DNA of 64,000 nt, from contig JAJGOT010000360.1 in NCBI GenBank assembly GCA_022457155.1, positions 689,501-753,500 of the forward strand, given 5' to 3'. This DNA is from Cladopsammia gracilis. Lineage: Eukaryota > Cnidaria > Anthozoa > Scleractinia > Dendrophylliidae. The position numbers were made by a program, and so were the translations under genes. Below are positions 1-11,340 of the stretch, piece by piece. Below the pieces are notes generated by a model, which was not told the origin of the DNA, did no database searches, and saw nothing but the letters and a program-made list of their open reading frames with translations. Positions within the stretch are counted from its first letter, which is position 1. Every line of letters begins with the position of its first letter.

Positions 1-805
1 TTTCTTCTTCGGAAGTCAGAACCGAAGAAGCGGAGTTTTAAAGAATTTCCAAGCAGCCGAGGGACTTAAAGGTTAAAAAATGCATTTTTCGATGGGAATT
101 TATATATGTTCATATCAATTTGTGATTTACTTTTTCTTTGAGTTCTTCGTTAGTTTTGGAGAAATGTTTATAAAACGGCTCAAATTCAGTCGTATTCGGA
201 TATCTTGAATTTCATCATGGACAGCTCTTCGATGCGCTAATGGTACGCGTTTTGCTTTTAAACATAAAGTAATGGATATTTGAATAAATTTTTTCAAAAG
301 AAGATGTTGTTGTCCATTTTTATGTGTTTTTTCATTCATTAAATAAGGTTGAAAAGTGATTTTGTTTTTTACAAAACAAGACTTCGATTTTATAGTCCTA
401 ACTTCACTCACGTTGCCTTGTGCAAAGATGTCTGTGTATTTCAAATCAGTTTCTCGGGCAATTTTCGACTCGAAACAGATGTATTATATTCGGAAATTAG
501 TCATACTGGTTATTCTAGACCGAGAAAAAGTTGTTTTTGTGAGGTTTTGTACAGCCTAAATGTAATTTTACTGCCCAGATGATCGCGTAATAGTTTTTGA
601 GAATTGCTAAAATTGAAAAATAACCCGGTCGTCAATCTTAGGCCCAGTTCAAATGTCGAACTTCACATGTGCCGAACCTAATGCAAATGAGCAAAATCTA
701 TTGTTCTTGCTCATTTGCATTAGGTTCGGTACATGTGAAGTTCGACGTTTGAACTGGGCCTTAATTCTTGTGCTTCCGACTTTTCACCTTAGTTACATGT
801 AAGCA
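1..805 (+). repeat. R1 repeat family, 3' part (window-truncated)
   Basis: This stretch matches the 3' half of a repeat seen in full at 55,823-57,130 and in reverse at 8,214-10,095. Shared landmarks include the block around 350-600 and the terminal stretch reading into a cluster near 765-800. No protein is supported: the short ORFs here are not conserved between copies. The copy is cut by the window start and carries a nested 120-bp MITE at 641-760. R1 looks like a non-autonomous DNA element of about 1.3 kb, but its superfamily is not established. Confidence 0.6.
641..760. mobile_element. 120-bp hairpin MITE with TTA target duplication
   Basis: The two halves are near-perfect reverse complements, beginning GGCCCAGTTC and ending GAACTGGGCC. 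TTA flanks both sides (638-640 and 761-763). Other R1 copies read straight through this point, which gives an empty site. A second copy lies at 14,500-14,619. A 3-bp TTA duplication with GGCC ends fits the PIF/Harbinger superfamily. Confidence 0.8.
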
Positions 806-1297
806 TGGCGCAGATTTCAATTAAGTGTAGTAAAACCAAAACCAAAGTAATTACTCTGACCAATCGCAACAGTCGTAAACAATCCAATGAACCAATCAGA
901 GCTCGAAGCAATTACATGTTGGCGTCGCCAAGCGCGGGAAAACGCGTGCGAACAAGTCACGATTGGTTTTGGTTTTACTTCTGATTGGTCGAGAAAGTGG
1001 CGCGAGATTTTTGAGCCAATCACAAAACGTAGCAATGCAAAACCAAAGCAATTACGTAATTACTTTCGACACTCTATTGAAAACTGCTCTATCATCAGCT
1101 TTCTGTTCAGAAAAAAACCCGCTTACTTGTAACTTTGTTCTGTTGTATTACGCTGTGAATCATATGACTTTTGATCGCGTTATCAGTAATTGTAGAAGGA
1201 AAAAAGTACTTAAGATTAAAATCCCATAAAAAAACTTTGCTAAATTTAAATACAAATGTTAACGAACAAAGAGCCACCGTAGCTTTATATCTCCTGA

Positions 1298-1962
1298 GGC
1301 CCCGTCCACACTAATCCGTTTTCAAACGAAAACGGAGCTGTTTTGCTCCGGATACGGCTATCGTCCACACTACAACGCCGAAAACGATTACTGAAAACGG
1401 AACGATTCGAAAACGCTCTCCAGTGGAACGATTTGAAAACGATGCTTTTTGAAAACGCTGTTTTCTGGTGTGGACGGAGAAAACGGTGCTATCTGAAAAC
1501 GGTTACGTCATCAAAATAGCCAGACCACTCGACCGTGAAACATATCCAAGATGTCGCCATACTTCGACTGGACTGACTCCCAGTCTACACTCTCGGTGCT
1601 TTTCTGCACTTTGTATTCGTTTGTGACTTTCAGAAGTAGCTCGACTTCATCATCAGTCCATGTGAAACAGTCTGTTTTAGGTTTTGGTTGCTTTCCAGCT
1701 GTTCTTGGCATAGTTTAGAAGGAAAATATCGAAGAATTCTAAATCAAAACAACACTCAACAACAAAGAATCAAGAATGGCGCCAATTTCGCGGGCCGATA
1801 TATTGAAATGCGCATGCGTAGAGTTCATTTGAGCATGCGCACTTAGGGTATCAAAGCGTTTTCAAAACAATACGGCGTTGTAATGTGGACGGGCGAAAAC
1901 GATACGAAAACGATAAGTGTGGACGCAAATCTTTTTGAAAACGGATTAGTGTGGACGGGGCC
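1298..1962. mobile_element. PIF/Harbinger-type element, 665 bp
   Basis: The ends are inverted repeats of more than 20 bp beginning GGCCCCGTCCACACTAATCC. TGA is duplicated at 1,295-1,297 and 1,963-1,965. Subterminal copies of an AAACGG-rich motif fill both flanks. The paralogous block at 6,020-6,045 lacks the element. A 3-bp duplication and a Myb-like ORF inside (1,511-1,711) are both typical of Harbinger elements, which encode a Myb/SANT partner next to the transposase. No transposase is visible, so this is an internally deleted, non-autonomous copy. Confidence 0.8.
1511..1711 (-). pseudogene. Myb/SANT-like DNA-binding fragment of a Harbinger element
   Basis: The 66-residue ORF starts MPRTAGKQPKPK and contains the first-helix signature of Myb/SANT-like domains (FTWTDDEVELLLKV), then a WESVQSKYGD segment. 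It stops within the domain, whereas full Harbinger Myb proteins continue for over 100 residues. In autonomous elements this protein helps the transposase bind the termini and enter the nucleus. Here it is a remnant. The assignment rests on motif resemblance and the element context. Confidence 0.6.
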
Positions 1963-2670
1963 TGAGAGTTATCAATTGTTGCCATGCTCAATAAACAAGC
2001 GAAAAAAAAATTAAAACGTGTTCTTTTACAAAAAAAAAAAAAAAAAAACACATCTCCTAAATTCAACCCAAAATTGTAGATAAAACCCACCACCAAATTA
2101 AACGTCTTTCGGTTGTTCTATTTATATATCTACGTTACTGAATTAGCGTGAGAAAGTAAGCAAGTAAATTTATTCATCGTCGATAGTGTAGTGAGTAGTC
2201 GCCCAGTCTCCCGAGCCTAAACTGATATTTAAAAACATTCGACAACACATAATACATATGCCATAAAAATATGTCGAGGTTTTCCTTAAATTGAAAAAAA
2301 AAAACAAAAAAAACAAGCTAGATTGTTGTATAAAATTCTCACTACTTTAATATTCTGCAATGGCTGGCTTGTATTTGATTTGATTTATAATATCTGTTCT
2401 GCAGCAACAGCAAAGTCAGACATGTTCACAAAAACAATTGAAAAGATTATTAAATATTCCACAAGTTGAATTTGTAGCGGAACAGCCCTTTATTATGAGG
2501 AAGCTATAATAATAAATGCATGGATGGTTGGTTGGACGGATGGATAGATGGATGCCTGGATGGATGGATGCATCGTTTTCAATAAGGTTGACGTTTGTAT
2601 TCCCATCAAAAACGTCACCTATTAGACGGGAATACAAAAGGTATATGTAGTTTTTGAAAACGAGTGTATA

Positions 2671-2973
2671 CAGCAGTTTGCAAAAATTTTGAACCCCCCC
2701 AAAAATATACTAGCAGTAATCGGAGATTATGGAGGCGCGTTCGAAGGAACTTCCGGCGGAAATGAGCCCCTGAAAAAAGCAATAGGGGCGGCCATTTGGA
2801 AGACCGTCTACCAAAAACTCTCAAATTTTACTGTATGTAAACCACAGGACAACCAACACGAACCAAATTAGAATTGCGTTATTCGAACGCGATCATTATA
2901 TCCCTGCTCCCTTACAATGCTATATATCTGGATATAATATATTTTTGGGGGTTAAAATTTTTGCAAACTGCTG
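2671..2973. mobile_element. MITE with about 40-bp terminal inverted repeats and TA duplication
   Basis: Positions 2,671-2,710 are nearly the reverse complement of 2,936-2,973. The element begins CAGCAGTTTGCAAAAATTTT and is flanked by TA on both sides, as expected for Tc1/mariner-type non-autonomous elements. The short ORFs overlapping it have no support. Confidence 0.75.
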
Positions 2974-2984
2974 TATATATAAAC

Positions 2985-3050
<66 letters not shown>
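2985..3050. repeat. (GATA)n microsatellite
   Basis: Uninterrupted tetranucleotide tract of about 66 bp next to the right end of the TA-flanked MITE. Confidence 0.95.
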
Positions 3051-3730
3051 TAAAACTATTTAACCACGGTAACTTTGATCATATTGATGGATGGATGGAT
3101 TTTAAAACTCTCCCAACAAACACACTCACAAAAGACAAAAAGCTCAGCTTTTCGAATAAACAATTTTTAGTGTTCTTTGCATGAACCATGCAACTGCAGG
3201 TGCAAAAATAAAATGTCATTGGCTGCACTGCTAATTGGAATTTCCCGTTCATCGATGGAGTATGAAAATAAGGCAAAGTGAACCTGGCATGGCGAAATTT
3301 CACTTTAAGGGTAATAAAGTCTTGAAATTAACATAGCTTCGCGAGTTGTGATGTTAGAAAGCCTGTTTCAGGCGTTCAGATAGTAGGGAGTGAAGCAAAA
3401 TGAAATTGAGAGCCACGGTTAGAGGTGTGAAGTGGGCGAAATGACTCTTTCCATCAAAACGTTGATAGACGATCCGTCGACCGCCTCTCTCGCGCCCTTC
3501 CTCACCCCGTCACCGCTCACAATTTTTTTCCTCGTGCCTTCCCTATCCTTCGCCCCCTAATAACTCGACACCTGGAAAAGTCGAAATCATGTAATTAACA
3601 CACCGTCGCTTTTAAAAGATGAATTTTAATATTTATTAAAATGGAAATAGAAAGATACCTACTGTGAAAAAGCGAATAACAAAACACTGCATATACCCTA
3701 AAATTCAACCCAAAAAGGAAAATAAAGAAC

Positions 3731-4173
3731 GTCTAATTTTTGACTTGTGACTGAGCTGGGACCGTACGCTCTTTTCGTTTTTGGGTAATTTGAGCGTGAA
3801 AACGTTTTTACCATTATTACACATAATAAAGAGAACCAGTTTGCGAGACAGAGCTTAAGGTATGATGAGCATTGAGGTAGAAACATCGAAAAGTCCCCAA
3901 TATTGTCTGTCATCGTTTTAAAGTACGTTTTCTTTTGTTTTGTTTTTCTCCTTATTTCAATACAGCTTCCCTTGTCTACCGAAAAATCATAACTATAATT
4001 AACCGAACTTTTTCAAAGGACATAAACGTGGTACGGTTAACAATTAACCGACTGCTGGTTAATTATGAAATTTCACATAGGGCATAAAATTAAAACGCGC
4101 TTGAATTTGCATACAGTATTTGGCTTCTTATAAAGAAGCCACTAAAGTGCAAACGCGCTGATATTGCAGTGAT
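3731..4173. other. Upstream region of the GPCR gene
   Basis: AT-rich non-coding DNA. It contains several repeats of the TTAACCG type (about 4,000-4,060). A TATA-like stretch (CTTATAAAG) lies near 4,128, some 45 bp before the start codon, and could be the core promoter; this is inference from position only. Confidence 0.35.
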
Positions 4174-5121
4174 ATGGCGACAACCAACTTTAGTGGAGAT
4201 GGGACACATAAAACAATCGAAGAACTGGTTTGCTCGGCAGAATTAACAGAAGGGTTTCACAACCACATGACATGTTTTTTCGTTGTGAACATTGTTTTGT
4301 CCATTACTGCATTTCTGGGAAATACTCTGATATTAGTTGCTCTTCACAAAGATTCTTCACTTCATCCACTGTCTAAACTTTTGTATCGCAAACTAGCGAC
4401 AACTGATATCTTTGTTGGTATCATTGCGGAGCCTCTTGTTGTTGCTTATTTGATGTCTGTGCTGAGCAAACGATGGGATATTTGCCGCGGCTACCTATTT
4501 GTTGTAGCTTTTACCACTGGCTTTATTTTGGCTTCAGTGTCGCTGTTTACCCTAACTGCAATAAGTGTGGACAGACTTCTTGCTCTGTTGCTGGGGCTCA
4601 GATACAGACAAGTTGTAACTTTGAAGCGAACTTATCTAACTGTAATTGCTGTTTGGGCTGTGTCCATTGCCGGCTCAACAATGCACTTTTGGAATAACGA
4701 CACACTTATAACCAAATGGTATGGGAACATAGCTATATCACTGTGTCTAATCATATCAATTGTCTCTTATGCAAAAATTTTCCTCACTCTCCGTCATCAT
4801 CAAATTCAAGTTCAGGACAACATTCATGGAAAAAAACCGAGCCAAACAATTCCACTGAACATAGCGCGATACAAAAAGGCAGTGTCCAGTGCATTGTGGG
4901 TGCAGTCGGCATTAGTTGTTTGTTATCTACCAGATGGTATAATGAATGTCTTGTTAACTCAAAAAGACTTGTCTTCATCTCTTTTCATTGCTAAGCTATC
5001 GGCACTGACGTTGGTTTACTTAAACTCGTCATTTAACCCAATACTTTATTGTTGGAAGATTAAAGAAGTAAGGCAAGCAGTAAAGAAAACAATAAGACAA
5101 TTTTGGTGTTCATCTAGTTAG
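4174..5121 (+). CDS. Class A (rhodopsin-like) G-protein-coupled receptor, single exon
   Basis: This 315-residue protein has seven hydrophobic segments and no introns. The N-terminus carries an N-glycosylation sequon (NFS). TM1 holds the conserved GN pair (about residues 50-52). TM3 ends in SVDRLLA in place of DRY. TM6 has CYLPDG in place of CWxP. TM7 ends NPILYCW, the NPxxY-type signature, followed by a basic tail and a terminal Ser-Ser-Ser. A Cys precedes TM3 but the second extracellular loop has no obvious partner, as in melanocortin/adenosine-type receptors. Such intronless receptors are expanded in corals and act at the plasma membrane; the ligand cannot be deduced. The start is the first ATG, followed by an unbroken frame. 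Two truncated copies lie at 38,580-38,906 and 59,356-59,622. Confidence 0.9.
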   Translation: MATTNFSGDGTHKTIEELVCSAELTEGFHNHMTCFFVVNIVLSITAFLGNTLILVALHKDSSLHPLSKLLYRKLATTDIFVGIIAEPLVVAYLMSVLSKRWDICRGYLFVVAFTTGFILASVSLFTLTAISVDRLLALLLGLRYRQVVTLKRTYLTVIAVWAVSIAGSTMHFWNNDTLITKWYGNIAISLCLIISIVSYAKIFLTLRHHQIQVQDNIHGKKPSQTIPLNIARYKKAVSSALWVQSALVVCYLPDGIMNVLLTQKDLSSSLFIAKLSALTLVYLNSSFNPILYCWKIKEVRQAVKKTIRQFWCSSS

Positions 5122-5159
5122 TTGTTGTTTAAAGCAAAATTTCGAGAAAGATTCATTCG

Positions 5160-5161
<2 letters not shown>

Positions 5162-5231
<70 letters not shown>
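5162..5231. repeat. (TA)n microsatellite in the GPCR 3' region
   Basis: About 70 bp of alternating TA, 40 bp after the receptor stop codon. The GPCR copy at 59,356 has related 3' sequence without the expansion, so the tract grew after duplication. The small ORF reading it as Tyr-Ile repeats is an artefact. Confidence 0.95.
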
Positions 5232-5234
<3 letters not shown>

Positions 5235-5360
5235 GAATTTTCTTGTGTGTAGAAATGACAAAAAAATATTTCCAAATTTATACCAGTCAAAACTGAACTT
5301 TGCTTTTAGTGAGTATTAAGCCTTTTTCGTTTGAGAGCACGTACAATCTTGATAGTGGAA

Positions 5361-5504
5361 CCATATCAGGTTCCGTACTATGTACTACATGTCTCTTTGC
5401 GAAACATTTTTGCGACACTATGGGCTCTTTGTTCCTCGGAACACTTGATGTGGCAGCGCGTGATTCGAGTGACAAGTGAGTACATAGTACGGAACCTGAA
5501 ATGG
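5361..5504. mobile_element. Hairpin MITE, about 144 bp
   Basis: A 21-bp arm at 5,366-5,386 (AGGTTCCGTACTATGTACT) is the exact reverse complement of 5,479-5,499. No target duplication is certain and no protein is coded. Confidence 0.6.
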
Positions 5505-6120
5505 TGAACGCGTCATTGTGAAAACCATTTGCGCTGGCTTTCTTGCTGGCGACATTAAGTTTGCTACACTATGATGATGAGTTGCAATAACAACGAAACG
5601 GCTGTCCACGGTTGGGATCCTACTTTATCGGTTTCTGTCGTGATGGTGTCTCGCAAAGTCTTGTTTTTACGTAGTCAGATCAGCCCTGCAGTTTATTGTA
5701 TGTTTTTACATGTTATCATGCCCAGGATACTGTTGTATTACGCTGTAAATCATATTTCTTTTGATGGCGTTATCAGTAATTGTAGAATTCCTTTGAGTAA
5801 AGGGTACTACATGTATTAACTAAAAATAAAAATAAAATTACGGTTGAAAAAAAAAAAGAAGCTGTGTTAAGATTTATTTTATATTTTACTTTTTTTGCCC
5901 TTAAAATTTAGACTCACGAAACACAAAGAAGAAAAACAGTATTTAAGATTAACATCATTTAAAATAACGTCGCTAAATTAAGATACACATGTTACGAACA
6001 AAGAGCCACTGTAGCTTTATATTTTCTTAGTTACCAGTTGCCGCCATGCTCAAATAATGTTCTTTTACATAAAAAAAAATCTCCTAAAATTCGACCCGAA
6101 ATTTGGAAAAAAACCACCAC

Positions 6121-7298
6121 TAGACTACAAGCAGTCCCTCCTTTTTCCTCAGGGATAGTAGAGCGAGCGAAATGCGAGCGCGCGTGAAAATCACCCCACG
6201 CGAGAAAGGCGAGACGAGAGAGAAAAAGGAGAGACTACAGACAAAGCCCAAACTTTCGAACTTATGAGTTGCTCTCACAACTCAAAGCTCTTCCATGGCA
6301 ATCTGTCAACATCTGTCAAAAACGCGCCAGCCGCTATCAACACTTAGTTTTTGTCAATGGTTGCCAAACTTCAGGCATGTCTGGAAAAAAAATCCAAATA
6401 TAACATCGCTGAAACCGAAACAAACTCAAGCGGTGGAGGCACTGTTGGCGGGGAAAGATGTTCTTGCGATACTTTCATCCAGATTTGGGAAAGGTTTAAT
6501 TTATCAAGTGTATAGCATGGCACAAACATCTGCGAACGCGAGCGTCCAAATGCAAACCCGGCAAATGAGGAGGTTCGAGAGAAGAACCAAAACCATGGTC
6601 TTGCCTGAATGAAATAGTGGCATGAACGAAGCAGTCGCTAGACTGTCAAAATTGCAAAGGGAACTCCACGCCACTATAAAGCGTAGCGAACGGAAGCTAA
6701 AATTACAGCCTTGACTGAGACAAACTTCAACTCTCTCTGCTATAAAGCTTGGATCCTGAAAATTAAAATCCTGTCAATTTAAAACTAAAATAGCTGGGCA
6801 TTCACGGGCAACAGATCATTTTAGATCCTGTCATGTCCGGTATTTCAGAGAGAAAAGTAAAGAAATTCAAACCTTTCCTACATAAAAATCTACATGCCAA
6901 TATACGCTAAAATGAGGCCCAAATCTACAATTCCAAGCGCAACACCACAAGAAAACACAACCGACAGACTTCACCTCTCGTCCGTTCCACGCGACTAAAC
7001 TTAGTCTTGTAATAAACATCCCCCGCCGTTTTAATACTGATGACAAGAGCAATGACAGCTCAATGAGACAAGGAATCTCATTGGATGCGCTTAATTGGTT
7101 TGAAAGGCGATACGAACTTCACACTCCAAAATCAGTCGACTGTGAAGGGTCAAAAGTTTGGGCTTTGTCTGTAGTCTCTCCTTTTTCTCTCTCTCCGCCG
7201 CGCGTCTCGCCTTTCTCGCGTGGGGTGATTTTCACGCGCGCTCGCATTTCGCTCGCTCTACTATCCCTGAGGAAAAAGGAGGGACTGCTCGTAGTCTA
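6121..7298. mobile_element. MULE-like element carrying a RecQ helicase fragment
   Basis: The ends are inverted repeats of about 140 bp (6,121-6,262 against 7,154-7,298), beginning TAGACTACAAGCAGTCCCTC. Flanking 9-mers at 6,112-6,120 and 7,299-7,307 agree at 8 of 9 positions. The paralogous block near 2,080 has a single uninterrupted site. Long terminal repeats with a 9-bp duplication are the hallmark of Mutator-like elements. There is no transposase. The interior carries the N-terminal part of a RecQ-like helicase (6,295-6,612). Confidence 0.8.
6295..6612 (+). pseudogene. RecQ-like helicase N-terminal fragment
   Basis: Within this 105-residue ORF lies the start of a superfamily 2 helicase core: LKPKQTQAVEALLAGKDVL resembles the RecQ Q-motif region. 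It is followed by SSRFGKGLIYQ, a degenerate Walker A where an intact RecQ has a GKS/T loop. The sequence then diverges and ends. The loop lacks the catalytic Ser/Thr, so this is not an active ATPase. A similar fragment sits in the second MULE-like element at 21,114-22,306. Confidence 0.6.
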
Positions 7299-8272
7299 AC
7301 CCACCACCAAATTAAACGCCTTTCGGTTGTCTATTTATATATGTTACTGAATTAGAGTAAGTTAGTAAGCAGGTCACTCTATAAATCGTCAATAGTGTAG
7401 TGTGTAGTCGCCCAGTCTCCCGAGCCTAAAATCCTTTTTAAAAACATTCGATTACACATAATACATATGCCATAAAAATATGCTAAATATATTAACAATG
7501 TGCGAGGAGCGTGTTGGGAAAAAATGGTCGAGGTGTTTTTTTTTAATTGCAAAAATAAAAGAACAATAAGCTAGATTTTTGTATAATTCTCGCTACTTCA
7601 ATATTCTTCAATCAGTGGAGGTTGGACACGGTCCGAAAGGCATCATGGGATGAATTATCGTTTTGAGCGGCACTCGGTTCAGTTTTAAATGAACCTTCGA
7701 GCTGTGAGGACCTCGAGGAGCTACAAATTTTCAGAATTTTAGCCGCTATGAAATCACAAATCGGCCTAAATTGAAGTTTGAAGTTTATGCAATTAATCTT
7801 GTATAGATACCATTTTTTTACAACTGAATGTCTTGAGGTTTCATTCTACGCCGATCGATCAAAAGACTTACTCGTGCACTGACTACAAATTTGAGCCACA
7901 ACAAGCACAAATTTGCCTTCATTGAAATTGACAAGATTCCTCTTGCTACTTAGCAGGGTTTTAAGCCGGTTGATCGATCGAAAGACTTATTAAAGCCGGG
8001 CTGCATGAGGAATTCCAACCGAGGAATATTTTGTAACCAAAGTTATTAGCTTAAATCGCGGAATTAAAATTCCAAGCTTGGTGACCACAACAATCGATTG
8101 TTGTATTTTATAGTCCTCTTGAGTCTTAGAATGTTATGAAATATTGAAATACGCGAAAACAATTTTATTGTACTGTCTGTTGGTAGTGCTGGATTTGTGT
8201 TGTTGTGAAGTAATATATATAGTTAGGCTTAGCCTAACAGCGGACCTCTCTGAAGAGAAACGATGATGATAA

Positions 8273-8406
8273 GGGGCAGTACGCAGCTCCTACAAGGTCT
8301 TCTCTGATTTGCTGAGAAAACAATAGAACAAACAACACAACAATGGCTAACAATAGACCCTAGACCTAAAAACAATAGAGCTGCATGATATACAGGTCCA
8401 ATGAAA
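8273..8406. mobile_element. Small hAT-like MITE inside R1
   Basis: Reverse-complement match to the 188-bp insertion at 57,524-57,711, which has a perfect 8-bp target duplication. Both copies carry GCAGCTC/GAGCTGC near the ends. No coding capacity. Confidence 0.6.
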
Positions 8407-9073
8407 TTAGAAGTTGTAAAGAGCTGCGTGGTATCTGGATGATAAGCTTAACTTAGGTGAAAGGTCCGAAATACAAGAAAAATTAGAATTAAGATTGATG
8501 ACCGGGCTATTTATCAATTTTAGCATTTCTCAAAAACGGTATTTAACACGCGACCGTCTGAACAGTACATTTAGACTGCACAAAACAACTTTTTCTCGGT
8601 CTACAATAATAGTGTGACTAATTTTGTATTTCCGAATAAAATACACCTGTTGCATATCGAAAATTGCCCGAGAAACTGATTTGGAAATCAAAATTTCAAA
8701 AAACACAGACATCTTTGCACAAGGCGACGCGTGTGAAGTTAGAACTATAAAATCCAAGAGTAGTCTTGTTTTGTTTACATAAAATCGTTTTTCAACTTAC
8801 GTAATAAATCAAACACATAAAAATGGACAACAAAATCTTCTTTTGAAAAATTTAATTTAAATATCCGTTAGTTTATGTTTCAAAGCAAAAAGCGTACCAT
8901 TAGCGCATCGAGAAGCTGTCTAGCTGAGCTCATTGCAAAATTCAAGATGTCAATCCGACCGAATTTGAGCTAGTTTTATAAACATTTCTTCAAAACTAAC
9001 GAGAACACAAAGTATTAATGTACAGCGCATTGGATCATATTCACATGTATTTTGCGCTTTATAAATATTAAAC

Positions 9074-9076
<3 letters not shown>

Positions 9077-9110
<34 letters not shown>

Positions 9111-9187
9111 CATGTGTTCTCTATGTCATTATGTGTTCTCCATGGGGGCCGGGTCCAAACCATGGACCTAGGGCACCCATGAGGCGC

Positions 9188-9242
<55 letters not shown>

Positions 9243-9302
9243 GTTATTATTATTATCTTCATAAATACCATAGGTATTATTATTATTATTATTATTATTA
9301 TT
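9077..9302. repeat. (TTA/ATT)n microsatellites
   Basis: Three long trinucleotide tracts (about 9,077-9,110, 9,188-9,257 and 9,274-9,302) separated by short unique sequence. A poly-tyrosine ORF across them is an artefact. Confidence 0.95.
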
Positions 9303-10108
9303 TTATATTATAAGTCAATCACAAATTGATATCAACATAAATTCCGATAGAAAAAAAAATGTATTTTTTTTTACCGTTTAGTCCCTCGGCTGCTTGTAAA
9401 TTCTTTAAAACTCCGCTTCTTCTCGGGTATAAAGTTCCTCGAAGCAAGATTTCATTGCTTAAAGCTTTTCTTTTTCTGAGTATTCTTTAAAGCTTTCTCT
9501 TTCTATTTTTAATATGTTAAATGTGTGTTATAGCAAAATCAAGGCCGGTTTTGGCCGGCATGGCCGTCAATGGGTTAAAGGAGTTTAGCTGTAAACAAAT
9601 GCTTCGACGATCTTCTAGCTTCAATTTAAGACGAAATCAGGTTTAAAATTAAGTACTAAGCTCTGTATTCCTACAAAAACGCTTGACTTGCACAGTTACG
9701 CAACCTCAAATGTGATCTTGACCACTGTTTGAGAAATGTCAAACCTGTCTTGAGTAGCAAACCGCGAAAAAATGCAGAGGAAAACGACTTTACAAACCCT
9801 TTTCTCCGCAAAACACAACAATGTATGTATTGTAGCTGACGTGACATCGGCAGTGTTTCCGCGCGAAAAACAAAGCCTCGCTTTGGTTTCAAAATTGCTA
9901 AGATCCTGGATGTTGCGTAACGTCATACGCGCATGTTTTGCGACGTCATACGCGCCCGCGAGCTAGTCCTGCTCAACGCTCGGACGCTCCAATGGACACA
10001 CGTTACGGACGCACGCCAGCGAAACATTCCGCTAGCCATGACCATGAAAAATGACGGGCATGGGTGAGTGTTGGACTCCGTGAGAGTTCCGCTATAAATA
10101 AATGAATA

Positions 10109-10285
10109 CAGTCGAAACTCCTTAATACGGACACCAAAGGGACAGACCAGAGTGTCCGTATTATAGAGGTGTCCGTATTATAGAGGTAGGGATTGTATGA
10201 ATTTTGTATCTTAGGGACCAAGAGAACTGTCCGTAATAGAGAGGTGTCCGTATTAGAGAGGTGTCCGTAAGGAGAGGTTCGACTG
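10109..10285. mobile_element. TA-flanked MITE (pogo/Tc1-like ends)
   Basis: Begins CAGTCGAAACTCC and ends with its inverse (GGTTCGACTG), flanked by TA at 10,107-10,108 and 10,286-10,287. The interior repeats a GTGTCCGTATTA motif several times in alternating orientation. Non-coding. Confidence 0.75.
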
Positions 10286-10442
10286 TAATAAAACTGTAAA
10301 ATCGTTTAAAACAACAAATATTCATCGGATCAAATCAATAATAAGTTTACAAAAATATATTTCGGTCCCATTGACCATTATAAATCTGACAACTGTTGTG
10401 TTTTTATTATAACATATCACAAATTTTTCCTTGCTAAAACTA

Positions 10443-10954
10443 CAAGAGGAAAACATGATTTAAAAACCTAATGGAAATAGAGCAGTGACTAACATACATT
10501 GTTGTTTCTGAACAAGAACCAAAAAGACAACCTTCTAAAAAGAAATACCATTCTGGCCATAAAAATCTGGTAGAAATCTGTGATTAGGAGTTCCTCAGGC
10601 AAAAATGAATTCAACTTTTGGACTTGAAAATTAAAATACAGAGTGTTTTGGCATTTTACTCTGCGGACTGTGCAGATGAGAACAAATGTATGTTCCTTCA
10701 AGAGGAAAACATGATTTAAAAACCTAATGGAAATAGAGCAGTGACTAACATACATTGTTGTTTCTGAACAAGAACCAAAAAGACAACCTTCTAAAAAGAA
10801 ATCCCATTCTGGCCATAAAAATCTGGTAGAAATCTGTGATTAGGAGTTCCTCAGGCAAAAATGAATTCAACTTTTGGACTTGAAAATTAAAATACAGAGT
10901 GTTTTGGCATTCTACTCTGCGGACTGTGCAGATGAGAACAAATGTATGTTCTTT
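10443..10954. repeat. 256-bp perfect-period tandem duplication
   Basis: Two almost identical 256-bp units in direct orientation, differing at only a few bases, so the duplication is recent. The reverse-strand ORFs at 10,489-10,755 and 10,745-10,957 are the same reading in both units and have no recognisable domain. Confidence 0.9.
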
Positions 10955-11189
10955 CACTTTAGCACAAATCGTAGGAACAGGTAATTTATAACAAATCTAC
11001 AATTGACTCTGTCATAAACAACCGGGAATTGGAAAGGTGATGGAAAGGTGATGAGAGTCAAAGTACAGCAATAGAGAATGGTTGCTCGGAGAGAGCAAAC
11101 TATAGTTGTTATAATAAATTTAAGTAACAGCTTTCCTAACAGATCGATAATTCTTAATGGGGTATTTATGTAAACCGTTAAACAATCTC

Positions 11190-11340
11190 CTCAACAACAA
11201 CAACAACAACAACAATTTATTCAACAACAAACAACAACAACAATGTATTCTTAGTATAATAATGGAAAAGTTGAATGATTTGTTTGCCCTGCAAATAGCT
11301 GGAAAGCTAATCGGGGCGGGGCAAAACAAGTACATGACTC
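11190..11340. repeat. CAA-tailed dispersed short repeat, copy 1
   Basis: A (CAA)n tract followed by about 110 bp nearly identical to 45,965-46,105. The simple-repeat tail suggests the 3' end of a SINE or LINE read on the other strand. No promoter boxes are recognised. Confidence 0.6.

Larger units (their letters stand above)
1135..3730 (+). repeat. Host segmental duplication, copy A
   Basis: From about 1,135 this region matches 5,727-7,610. From about 2,370 it matches 37,572-38,195. Examples are the stretch at 2,090-2,260 against 7,300-7,480, and 3,560-3,730 against 38,060-38,195. The copies are diverged but collinear, and the insertions differ between them. No gene is recognised. Its value is as an empty-site reference for the elements inserted in copy B. 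Confidence 0.7.
5727..7610 (+). repeat. Host segmental duplication, copy B (left part)
   Basis: Collinear with 1,135-2,370. It is interrupted by the MULE-like element at 6,121-7,298 and then by the 30-kb insertion that starts at 7,613. It resumes at 37,572. No host gene is recognised in it. Confidence 0.7.
8214..10095 (-). repeat. R1 repeat family, reverse copy with nested insertions
   Basis: Reverse-complement match to 55,823-57,130. The terminus near 8,214-8,262 and the opposite end near 10,095 share the AGCGGA..CTCTC motif in inverted orientation. It is expanded by a nested MITE (8,273-8,406) and by ATT/TTA microsatellites. Small ORFs at 9,671-9,966 are not conserved as protein. Confidence 0.6.

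Noticed and set aside
5122..5319. Tyr-Ile repeat protein downstream of the GPCR
   Set aside because: Translation of a TA microsatellite.
9131..9313. Poly-tyrosine protein
   Set aside because: It is the translation of ATT/TTA microsatellites.
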